Positions 55,618 to 63,111 of a DNA stretch of 64,000 nt are shown piece by piece. Both the position numbers and the translations under genes were made by a program. The stretch is from Oleiagrimonas sp963747595. Lineage in GTDB: Bacteria; Pseudomonadota; Gammaproteobacteria; Xanthomonadales; Rhodanobacteraceae. How positions within the stretch are numbered: position 1 is the first letter of the stretch; the number at the start of each line of letters is the position of its first letter. The notes under the pieces were generated by a model. That model saw only the letters and a list, made by a program, of their open reading frames with translations, made no database searches and was not told the origin of the DNA. Location: NCBI GenBank assembly GCA_963747595.1, contig CAVVFO010000002.1:248001-312000 (forward strand), written 5' to 3'.

Positions 55618-55923
55618 TCAGCGCGAAGATGGTGCTTCGGCGGCATCGTCCAGATATTGCTGCAGGCGTCGCGCGATTTCCTCTTCCACTGTGCTCCTCA
55701 GCGGCTTCAACAACAGACCCAGACGGGCCTGGACACGAATGACTGCCGGCTCTATCTCGATGCGCCCGTCGATGCCGGCGCGCCGGAACAGCATGACAGC
55801 GTCGTTCTCCCATTGGATGTCCACGTGATACTGCTCACGCATGCGCTGCGCCACGTGTTCGACCACGGCTTTCGCGCGGGCCGGGCCAAGTTGATGTGTG
55901 CGCTGGATCTGTATGAGTGACAT
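55618..55923 (-). CDS. Polyhydroxyalkanoic-acid-system (PHA_gran_rgn) family protein
   Basis: 101 residues from MSLIQIQRTHQLGPARAKAV. The family pattern is seen: RTHQLG.ARA.V..VA..M and a central beta region (ENDAVMLFRRAGIDGRIEIE) ending in LLLKPLRSTVEEEIARRLQQ. Named after PHA granule loci, but no PHA synthase is nearby and many carriers have none, so the true function is open. The annotated longer frame upstream is not real. Confidence 0.75.
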   Translation of the reverse strand: MSLIQIQRTHQLGPARAKAVVEHVAQRMREQYHVDIQWENDAVMLFRRAGIDGRIEIEPAVIRVQARLGLLLKPLRSTVEEEIARRLQQYLDDAAEAPSSR

Positions 55924-56067
55924 GGGGACGCGATTGTGCAGGCATGGGAGGGATCTTCCGGCCAGGCCTGCACAAGCGGTGTGCAGGCAGTCCGGGAAGG
56001 CGGCACAGTTTACACGGCGTGTGTAGACTTGCGCGAAGCTTTCTCCTGAAGAACCCCGGGTGGTGCC

Positions 56068-56895
56068 GTGCCTTCCATACGTCCGCTGATGCGTATCGAG
56101 TTCGTTCGTTCCGGACGACCCGGCCTTGATTGGTCCGGCCATCCGGTGCATATCGGTTCGGCAGCGCAGCATGCGGTGTCCCTGCAAGGCCCGGGTATCG
56201 CCGCAGATCATGCAATGTTGCATGCCGATGTCGACGGTATCTGGCTGCGCGTACAGCCGGGCGCAGCGCGTGTGCATGTGAATGCGCGTCCTGTTCGCGA
56301 GTACGCGCAGCTGCGGCTGGGCGATACGTTCAGCGTGGGCGGCCACCGCATGCTGCTGCGAGCCGCCTGCGTGTCAGCCGCAGAGGACGGCGCTCGCGCC
56401 GGTCAGGCCCGTGACAGTCGGGAGGCTTCTGCGGAGGCGTCGCGCCCCGCGGTGTCGATACGTGCTGTTGCCGGAGCGTGCTCCGGACGTGCATGGTCCG
56501 TGCATGATCGGTGGCAACTGGGTCCGTCCGGACAGCCGCTCCTGGACATGGACGCGCCGGAGCGCGCCAGCCTGACCGTCACCTGGCGCCACCGCGAGCT
56601 CTGGCTGGAGACCTCGTCCGGGACGCATGAGACTGTCTCGGTCAATGGCGTGGCTCTCGAGGAGAGCGTGCCATTGCACAATGCCGACGTTATCGGTGTG
56701 GGTGCGCAGCGTTTCGTGGTCGATGCCTGGGCCCTGACGCCGGACGCAGACACTGCCGAACGCCCGCAAGACCTGGATATTGCCGTGGAACCGGCCGAAG
56801 ACAGCGCCGGTCCGCGTGGCGACGTCTGGTGGCTTATTCTTACCGCTGCGGCACTGGGCTTGCTCATCGCGCTGTTTCTGCTGTTTCGCCTGTGA
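56068..56895 (+). CDS. Tandem-FHA-like protein with C-terminal membrane anchor
   Basis: 275 residues from a GTG at 56068 (ATG at 56089 is equally possible). Two FHA-type beta domains are seen, about residues 8-102 (VHIGSAAQHAVSLQGPGIAA, DHAMLH, VHVNARPV) and 130-222 (WQLGPSGQPLLDMD, TVSVNGVALEE). The usual phosphothreonine-binding Arg and Ser-x-x-His are only partly kept, so binding may differ. One TM helix ends the protein (WWLILTAAALGLLIALFLLF). Function unknown. Confidence 0.65.
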   Translation: MPSIRPLMRIEFVRSGRPGLDWSGHPVHIGSAAQHAVSLQGPGIAADHAMLHADVDGIWLRVQPGAARVHVNARPVREYAQLRLGDTFSVGGHRMLLRAACVSAAEDGARAGQARDSREASAEASRPAVSIRAVAGACSGRAWSVHDRWQLGPSGQPLLDMDAPERASLTVTWRHRELWLETSSGTHETVSVNGVALEESVPLHNADVIGVGAQRFVVDAWALTPDADTAERPQDLDIAVEPAEDSAGPRGDVWWLILTAAALGLLIALFLLFRL

Positions 56896-56972
56896 CGGCG
56901 GATGCTTTGATCGCGCCGCCCACCGAATCGCGGATTCCGGGGGAACCGGCGGGTGATGGCGCTGCAAACCGG

Positions 56973-57635
56973 TCAACGGGCTGGCAGGAAGTGAAATCCC
57001 TGCAACGCATGTTGCAGGTCGGTAAAGGCCTGCGTGTGTGAGAACGGCGGGCTGACGGACGGGTGGTACACCTGCGGCCGGGTGCCGGTCACCAGCAGGT
57101 CGATGGCATAACAACGGCCCGCATGGACGGCACGGTAACTGTGGACCAGGAGGTAGTGGCTCATCGCCGCGTCGCCCGTCTCGAAATACGTGAACGTCGT
57201 GCCGTTGATCCGCACCTGCCGCAGGTGCGGCTGCCGGGCCGTTCGTGCCGGCGTGGTGCATTGCCGCACTTCGCGCGCCGCGCGACTGGTCCCGATCCGC
57301 AGTGCTCCGGCGGTGATACTGTTCGATTTCGGCAGCAGCAGTTCCAGCACCGGCTGGCCCGTGGAGTCCGGGCCGGCAAAAGTCTTCCAGGCGGCATTGG
57401 CGAGATAGCCGTGGCGGAAGTCGCGATGTGCAATCAGTGTCGCCGGGTAATCGATCGCCACGCCGTACCGGGGACTGCGAAACTGCTGCAGGTCGACTGC
57501 GGAGGTGGGTGGTGCCGGCGGGTGAAGGGCCGCGGCATGTGCCATGGCCGGGGCGCGGTGGCCGGCGTTGGGAGACGTGCAGGCGACCAGCGCCAACGAC
57601 AGGGTGACGGCGACAGATACATGGCGATGATGCAT
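56973..57635 (-). CDS. Putative lipoprotein of unknown function
   Basis: 220 residues. Signal peptide with lipobox LALVAC (Cys about residue 19) suggests an outer- or inner-membrane lipoprotein. After a Pro/Ala-rich linker the domain starts with FRSPRYGVAIDYPATLIAHR and includes a Gly-rich beta pattern and three Cys (two in RQCTT... and GRCYAID, which could pair). No family recognised. Convergent with the FHA gene, divergent from the GacA-type regulator. Confidence 0.65.
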   Translation of the reverse strand: MHHRHVSVAVTLSLALVACTSPNAGHRAPAMAHAAALHPPAPPTSAVDLQQFRSPRYGVAIDYPATLIAHRDFRHGYLANAAWKTFAGPDSTGQPVLELLLPKSNSITAGALRIGTSRAAREVRQCTTPARTARQPHLRQVRINGTTFTYFETGDAAMSHYLLVHSYRAVHAGRCYAIDLLVTGTRPQVYHPSVSPPFSHTQAFTDLQHALQGFHFLPAR

Positions 57636-57777
57636 GAGTGCTCCCTTGGCCAGCGGTCGATGCGGGGAGTCTTGCCAGCGCGATGCGTCGCGTCAATGGA
57701 GGGGCGCATGGCCGGGTGCGGGACGCTTGAAAGCTTGCAAATGTCAAGTCGGCCACCTAGTGTCGACGGCCAAGGGA

Positions 57778-57785
57778 GGGGGGGG
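57778..57785 (+). repeat. G8 homopolymer in the ribosome-binding region of the GacA-type gene
   Basis: The sequence before the ATG at 57788 is AAGGGAGGGGGGGGCA: eight consecutive G residues directly between the Shine-Dalgarno core and the start codon. Confidence 0.85.
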
Positions 57786-57787
57786 CA

Positions 57788-58441
57788 ATGATTTCAGTCG
57801 TTCTGATTGACGATCACGAACTGGTGCGTACCGGTTTCAGGATGATTCTGGAGCCGCAGCAGGACGTCGAGGTTCTGGCCGAAGCCGGTTCGGGGGAGCA
57901 GGGGCTTCAGTTGATCCGCAAGCTGCGGCCGGATGTGGCTCTGGTCGACGTGCATATGCCGGGCATGAGCGGGCTGGAGCTGACCGAGCGGGTCGCGCAA
58001 TCCACCTTGCCGACGCAGGTGGTGATTCTCACCATTGTCGACGACGCGCGCTTCCCCAAGCGGCTGCTTGATGCTGGCGCACTGGGCTATCTCACCAAGG
58101 GTTGCGCCGCGGAGGAACTGCTCGCGGCGGTGCGTCAAGTCGCCGCCGGGCGCCGGTACCTGGCACCAGGGGTCGCACAACAGCTGGCGTTGGCCACGCT
58201 GGATGGCGATGGCTCCCCATTCGACGCCCTGTCCACGCGTGAGTTGGAAGTGGCGATGATGCTGGTGCGCGGCAAACAGCTGACCCTGATCGCGGAGCAG
58301 CTTTGCCTCAGCCCGAAGACGGTATCCACCTACAAGCAACGCCTGCTGGACAAGCTGCAGGTCGAGCACATCATCGGCCTGGCGCACCTGATGACGGCGC
58401 ACGGCTTGATGGACAAGCCGATGCAGCCACTGGACGTCTGA
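57788..58441 (+). CDS. gacA: GacA/UvrY-type response regulator
   Basis: 217 residues. Receiver with LIDDHELVRTG, phosphoacceptor Asp54 (VALVDVHMPGMSG), and GALGYLTKG. LuxR-type HTH with SPFDALSTRELEVAMMLVRG and LCLSPKTVSTYKQRLLDKL. The receiver end and HTH are especially GacA-like (SPFD.LS.RE). GacA activates small RNAs that sequester CsrA/RsmA. uvrC, its usual neighbour, is not present here. The poly-G ribosome-binding region is unusual. Confidence 0.85.
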   Translation: MISVVLIDDHELVRTGFRMILEPQQDVEVLAEAGSGEQGLQLIRKLRPDVALVDVHMPGMSGLELTERVAQSTLPTQVVILTIVDDARFPKRLLDAGALGYLTKGCAAEELLAAVRQVAAGRRYLAPGVAQQLALATLDGDGSPFDALSTRELEVAMMLVRGKQLTLIAEQLCLSPKTVSTYKQRLLDKLQVEHIIGLAHLMTAHGLMDKPMQPLDV

Positions 58442-58566
58442 AAAAGGCCGCAGCAAAGCCCGCGCCGTCGCCGATCGCCTGTCTTTGCGGCGTGAAGCCG
58501 AGCAGCAATCTGCACATGTTGCCACTCCGGGCGCGCGTCGCCGCACAGGAGCGGAACGAGGCTCTC

Positions 58567-58596
58567 TTGTTGCGCTGCCATAAAGCCCGCTACAAT
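58567..58596 (+). promoter_or_regulatory. Sigma-70 promoter candidate for rpsO
   Basis: -35 TTGTTG, 18-base spacer, -10 TACAAT. Transcription would start near 58603, upstream of the large leader hairpin. Confidence 0.6.
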
Positions 58597-58628
58597 GCGC
58601 GTTTACATACACTGCAACTCGCACCAGC

Positions 58629-58690
58629 GAGGTTTACGCAGGTTCAGCTTCCGGACTGAACCTGCGTAAACCTCGCGGCCGTTTTTTTTT
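58629..58690 (+). promoter_or_regulatory. Large hairpin plus T-tract in the rpsO leader
   Basis: Perfect 19-bp stem GAGGTTTACGCAGGTTCAG / its reverse complement (58656-58674) around an 8-base loop, then GCGGCC and GTTTTTTTTT. If the promoter upstream is real, the rpsO transcript must pass this terminator-like structure; it could be an attenuator or an S15 target. Confidence 0.65.
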
Positions 58691-58702
58691 GAGGAACGAA
58701 AG

Positions 58703-58972
58703 ATGTCTCTCTCCGTTGAACAGACCAAGGCCATCATCAGCGACTATGGCCGTGTCGCCAACGACACCGGTTCGCCTGAAGTGCAGGTGGCTCTTTTGTC
58801 GGCGCGCATTTCCCATCTGACCGATCACTTCAAGACCCACAAGCAGGATCACCACTCGCGTCGCGGCCTGCTGAAACTGGTCAATCAGCGCAAGCGCCTG
58901 CTGGGATACCTGAAGTCGCGCGACAGCGGGCGCTACCAGAGCCTGATCGAACGTCTGGGTCTGCGCAGGTAA
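58703..58972 (+). CDS. rpsO: 30S ribosomal protein S15
   Basis: 89 residues, the exact family length. SLSVEQTKAIISDYGRVAND, TGSPEVQVALLSARISHLTD HF, DHHSRRGLLKLVNQRKRLLG YL. Binds the 16S rRNA central domain early in 30S assembly. GAGGAACGAAAG precedes the ATG. pnp follows at 160 bases, the conserved order. Confidence 0.98.
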   Translation: MSLSVEQTKAIISDYGRVANDTGSPEVQVALLSARISHLTDHFKTHKQDHHSRRGLLKLVNQRKRLLGYLKSRDSGRYQSLIERLGLRR

Positions 58973-59132
58973 CCCGCGTTCACGCAGATCATGCGTCGCG
59001 TGCCCTGCCCGAACGCGCAGGGCACACCAAGATCTGCCGCTACACGTCGATCCACCTCGCGTTCATTCTTGAGCGCGGAATCAAAAGTCGGTCATTGCTG
59101 GCTGCACTTCTCAAATCTGGGAACACACTATC

Positions 59133-61241
59133 GTGGCGAAAGTAACCAAGTCATTCCAGTACGGTAAACACGAAGTCACACTGGAGACGGGCGAAATCGC
59201 CCGTCAGGCATCGGGATCGGTCCTGGTGCGCATGGGCGGCACCGAAGTGCTGGTCGCGGCAGTTGCCGCCCCCAAGGCCCGCGAAGGGCAGAGCTTCTTT
59301 CCGCTCACTGTGGATTACATGGAGAAGTTCTATTCCGCGGGTCGCATTCCCGGCGGTTTCTTCAAGCGTGAAGGTCGCCTGACCGAGAAGGAAACGCTGA
59401 CCTCGCGGCTGATTGACCGCCCGATCCGGCCGCTGTTTCCCAGCGAGTTCAAGAACGAGGTGCAGATCGTCGCCACCGTGGTCTCCATGGATCCGGAAAT
59501 CGATGGCGATATTCCCGCCCTGATCGGCGCCTCCGCTGCGCTGACATTGTCCGGCGCACCGTTCAATGGCCCCATTGCCGCCGCGCGTGTGGGCTATGCC
59601 AATGGCGAGTATCTGCTCAATCCGTCGACCACCGAGCTGACCACGTCCGAGTTGGATCTGGTGGTCGCCGGCACCGCCAACGCCGTGCTGATGGTGGAAT
59701 CGGAAGCCAAGCTGCTCAGTGAGGAAGTGATGCTGGGCGCGGTGGTCTTCGGGCACCAGCAGATGCAGGCCGCCATCACGGCCATCAACGAACTGGCCGC
59801 TGAAGCCGGACGCAAGGACTTCCATTGGGAAGCGCCGAGCAAGGACACGAGCCTGCGCAGCGCCGTGGAAGCCGCCGTCGGCGACCGTCTGCAGGCGGTG
59901 TTCCAGGTACGCGACAAGCTGGAGCGTCGCGATGCCATGTCCGCACTGAAAAACGAGATCAAGGCCGAGCTGGCCGAGCAGATGGAAGCCAATGGCTGGG
60001 ATGATGGCGACGTCTCCAAGGCCTTCGGCGACATCGAATACCACACGCTGCGCGGCGGCGTGCTGAAGACCAAGACCCGTATCGACGGGCGCAATCTCGA
60101 CGACGTGCGCCCGATCACGGCGCGCGCTGGCGTGCTGCCGCGTGCCCACGGCTCCGCGCTGTTCACCCGCGGCGAAACCCAGGCACTGGTGGCCATCACC
60201 CTGGGCACCAAGCGCGACGCGCAGATCATCGATGCTCCGGGCGGTGAGTCCAAGGACCCGTTCCTGTTCCATTACAACTTCCCGCCGTATTCGGTAGGCG
60301 AGGCCGGCCGCATGATGGGCCCGAAGCGCCGCGAGATCGGCCACGGCCGTCTGGCCAAGCGCGGCGTGATGGCCGTGAAGCCGGATATGGAAGAATTCCC
60401 GTACGTGGTGCGCGTGGTCTCGGAGATCACCGAGTCCAACGGGTCCTCGTCGATGGCGTCGGTCTGCGGTTCCTCGCTGGCCATGATGGACGCAGGTGTG
60501 CCGTTGAAGGCCCCGGTGGCCGGTATCGCCATGGGTCTGGTGAAGGAAGGCGACGATTTCGTGGTGCTGTCCGATATCCTGGGCGACGAGGATCATCTGG
60601 GCGACATGGACTTCAAGGTGGCCGGTACGTCCGAGGGCATTTCCGCCCTGCAGATGGACATCAAGATCGACGGCATTACCGAGCAGATCATGAGCACGGC
60701 ACTGGAACAGGCCAAGCGTGGTCGCCTGCACATCCTGGGCGAGATGGCCAAGGTCATCACCGAGGGGCGTGCGGAGATGAGCGAGTACGCCCCGCGCCTG
60801 CTGTCCATCAAGATCCATCCTGACAAGATCCGCGAAGTCATCGGCAAGGGTGGTTCCACCATCCGTTCCATTACCGAGGAAACCGGCGCCACCATCGACA
60901 TCAGTGATGACGGCACCGTGGTCATCGCCTCGGTCAACCGCGCTGCTGCCGATGAGGCCAAGAAGCGCATCGACCAGATCGTGGCCGATGTCGAGCCGGG
61001 CCGCATCTACGAGGGCAAAGTCGCCAAGCTGATGGACTTCGGCGCGTTCGTCACCATCCTGCCGGGCAAGGACGGGCTGGTGCACGTCTCGCAGATTTCC
61101 GAAGAGCGTGTGGAAAAAGTCTCCGACAAGCTCAAGGAAGGCGACACCGTGCGCGTGAAGGTGCTGGAGGTGGACAAGCAGGGCCGCATCCGCCTGTCCA
61201 TGAAGGCGCTGACCGACGAGGAACGTACCGCCAAGGTCTGA
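59133..61241 (+). CDS. pnp: Polyribonucleotide nucleotidyltransferase (PNPase)
   Basis: 702 residues from a GTG at 59133. Two RNase PH cores joined by a helical linker, with DRPIRPLFP and SGSSMASVCGSSLA-like catalytic segments, then a KH domain (REVIGKGGSTIRSITEETG) and an S1 domain (EGKVAKLMDFGAFVTILPGK). Degrades RNA 3'-5' with phosphate as part of the degradosome. Length and architecture are complete. Confidence 0.98.
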   Translation: MAKVTKSFQYGKHEVTLETGEIARQASGSVLVRMGGTEVLVAAVAAPKAREGQSFFPLTVDYMEKFYSAGRIPGGFFKREGRLTEKETLTSRLIDRPIRPLFPSEFKNEVQIVATVVSMDPEIDGDIPALIGASAALTLSGAPFNGPIAAARVGYANGEYLLNPSTTELTTSELDLVVAGTANAVLMVESEAKLLSEEVMLGAVVFGHQQMQAAITAINELAAEAGRKDFHWEAPSKDTSLRSAVEAAVGDRLQAVFQVRDKLERRDAMSALKNEIKAELAEQMEANGWDDGDVSKAFGDIEYHTLRGGVLKTKTRIDGRNLDDVRPITARAGVLPRAHGSALFTRGETQALVAITLGTKRDAQIIDAPGGESKDPFLFHYNFPPYSVGEAGRMMGPKRREIGHGRLAKRGVMAVKPDMEEFPYVVRVVSEITESNGSSSMASVCGSSLAMMDAGVPLKAPVAGIAMGLVKEGDDFVVLSDILGDEDHLGDMDFKVAGTSEGISALQMDIKIDGITEQIMSTALEQAKRGRLHILGEMAKVITEGRAEMSEYAPRLLSIKIHPDKIREVIGKGGSTIRSITEETGATIDISDDGTVVIASVNRAAADEAKKRIDQIVADVEPGRIYEGKVAKLMDFGAFVTILPGKDGLVHVSQISEERVEKVSDKLKEGDTVRVKVLEVDKQGRIRLSMKALTDEERTAKV

Positions 61242-61266
61242 TCCCGGCGCTGCAACAAGGCCGACC

Positions 61267-61296
61267 GACGCCCGGTTCTGCAAGGAGCCGGGCGTC
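61267..61296 (+). terminator. Terminator candidate after pnp
   Basis: GACGCCCGG / CCGGGCGTC stem (9 bp) with a 12-base loop, no strong T-tract. The following 250 bases to mtnA hold no convincing gene. Confidence 0.55.
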
Positions 61297-61548
61297 GTCG
61301 TGTCTGCCCGATGCATTTTCCGTAGCGCGGGGCGATTCCCGCCATGGGTTGCCGCGCATGAGCCCATCCGGCAAAGCCCGGATTCCGCTGCGAGGTTGCA
61401 ACAACTTCGGTCATCGGTGCTGCATGGTCAGGACGCGTCTGCGACGCTCCGACCCACGGAAATCCTGCAATCGGGATTCCGCTCGATGGACCACATGACG
61501 GTGACCCCGCAAGCGGCGATAATACTCTTTTGCCCAATATGCGCCGCC

Positions 61549-62568
61549 ATGACACAGACTGCCGCACACGACACCATCCGCGCCGTGCAATGGGGGGGCG
61601 ATCACCTTCGGCTGCTGGATCAACGCAAACTTCCGGCCGAGGAAACCTGGATCGACTGCCACGATGCGTATGCGGTGGCGCAGTCGATCAGTGATCTGGT
61701 GGTGCGCGGAGCACCGGCGATAGGCATCGCTGCGGCCTGGGGTGTGGTGCTGGGTGCACGCAGCGGGGCGGATCTGGGCGCAGTGACGTCACAGCTGCGC
61801 ACCGCGCGGCCCACGGCCGTCAATCTGATGTGGGCGCTGGAGCGCATGCGGCGGCGTCTGGACGAAGGGGGCGGCGTGGATGCGCTGGAACGCGAGGCGC
61901 AGGCGATCCAGGACGAGGATCTCGCCGCGAACCGGCACATGGGAATGCTGGGCGCGGCGTTGATCGCGCCCGGTTCCGGCGTCCTGACCCATTGCAATAC
62001 CGGGTCGCTGGCCACAGCCGGCTTCGGCACCGCCCTGGGTGTGATTCGCGCCGGCGTCGGAGCCGGTCGCATCGCGCACGTGTTCGCCGGTGAAACACGG
62101 CCCTGGATGCAGGGGGCTCGTCTGACCATGTGGGAGCTGATGCGCGACGGCATCGATGCCACACTGGTGGCTGATGCGGCCGCGGCCCACCTGATGAAAA
62201 CGGGGCAGGTGCAATGGGTGATCGTGGGCGCCGATCGCATTGCCGCCAATGGCGATACGGCCAACAAGATCGGCACCTATCAGCTGGCCATCGCCGCGCG
62301 GCACCACGGCGTACGGTTCATGGTGGTTGCGCCGACGTCCACGATAGACATGTCCACGCCGCATGGCGAGTGCATCGACATCGAACTGCGTGATTCCTCC
62401 GAGCTGCTTTCGCACGCGGGGCAACGTATCGTCGTCGACGGCGCACAGGCGTGGAATCCGGTCTTCGACGTGACCCCGGCTGCACTGATCGATGCCATTG
62501 TCACGGAAGCCGGCGTGGTCGAATCGCCGGATGCCGATACCATGCGGCGTGTTTTCGCGCACGCGTGA
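61549..62568 (+). CDS. mtnA: Methylthioribose-1-phosphate isomerase
   Basis: 339 residues from MTQTAAHDTIRAVQWGGDHL; the longer frame upstream is not needed. VVRGAPAIGIAAAWG, LTHCNTGSLATAGFGTALGV (catalytic Cys), FAGETRPWMQGARLT and GADRIAANGDTANKIGTYQL (catalytic Asp). It isomerises MTR-1-P in methionine salvage. gtrA overlaps its stop. Confidence 0.95.
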   Translation: MTQTAAHDTIRAVQWGGDHLRLLDQRKLPAEETWIDCHDAYAVAQSISDLVVRGAPAIGIAAAWGVVLGARSGADLGAVTSQLRTARPTAVNLMWALERMRRRLDEGGGVDALEREAQAIQDEDLAANRHMGMLGAALIAPGSGVLTHCNTGSLATAGFGTALGVIRAGVGAGRIAHVFAGETRPWMQGARLTMWELMRDGIDATLVADAAAAHLMKTGQVQWVIVGADRIAANGDTANKIGTYQLAIAARHHGVRFMVVAPTSTIDMSTPHGECIDIELRDSSELLSHAGQRIVVDGAQAWNPVFDVTPAALIDAIVTEAGVVESPDADTMRRVFAHA

Positions 62569-62972
62569 GGTTGCGACGGGAAATTATCTGGTTCGCCGTC
62601 GGTGGCGTGATCGGTTTCCTGGTTGATGCGGGGATCGTCGAGGCGCTGGTGACCGCCACGCACTGGAACCCGTACACCGCGCGACTGGTCTCGTTTCTGA
62701 CCGCGGCCAGCGTGACCTGGTGGTGGAATCGGACGGTCACGTTTTCTCATCGGCGGCGGCATCGCGCATCCGGCGAGTGGGTTCGCTGGCTGGCCGTGAT
62801 GGCCGTCGGCGCGGGTATCAATTACGGCGTCTATGCCCTGGTGCTGGCGCTTTTTGCGATCGCCCGTGCATGGCCCGTCCTCGGTGTGGCAGCCGGTTCG
62901 CTGGGTGCCGCCGGATGCAATTTTGCAGGCGCACGGACGCTGGTTTTCAGTGGCAGCAAAAACGCCCCCTAA
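62565..62972 (+). CDS. GtrA-family membrane protein
   Basis: 135 residues from a GTG overlapping the mtnA stop. Four hydrophobic segments: WFAVGGVIGFLVDAGIVEAL, ARLVSFLTAASVTWWWN, WLAVMAVGAGINYGVYALV, and VLGVAAGSLGAAGCNFAG. The VTWWWNRTVTF motif is typical of GtrA. Such proteins flip lipid-linked glucosyl donors for O-antigen or other glycans. No glycosyltransferase is nearby. Confidence 0.85.
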   Translation: MRLRREIIWFAVGGVIGFLVDAGIVEALVTATHWNPYTARLVSFLTAASVTWWWNRTVTFSHRRRHRASGEWVRWLAVMAVGAGINYGVYALVLALFAIARAWPVLGVAAGSLGAAGCNFAGARTLVFSGSKNAP

Positions 62973-63018
62973 GCCGCTGTTTTGAAAGGTGTTTTATCGG
63001 GCAAAATGGTATGCCGTG

Positions 63019-63027
63019 TGGTATACT
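63019..63027 (+). promoter_or_regulatory. Extended -10 promoter candidate for gyrA
   Basis: TGG immediately before TATACT forms an extended -10; no good -35 at the usual distance. Start near 63034 leaves a leader of about 80 bases. Confidence 0.5.
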
Positions 63028-63111
63028 TTTGCGGTTGCCTCCGACCCGTTGAATGTGCGCGTTCCGCGCGCTGCCGGGAACCCGCTCATTGCCGCAAAGG
63101 GAAGCCGTTAG

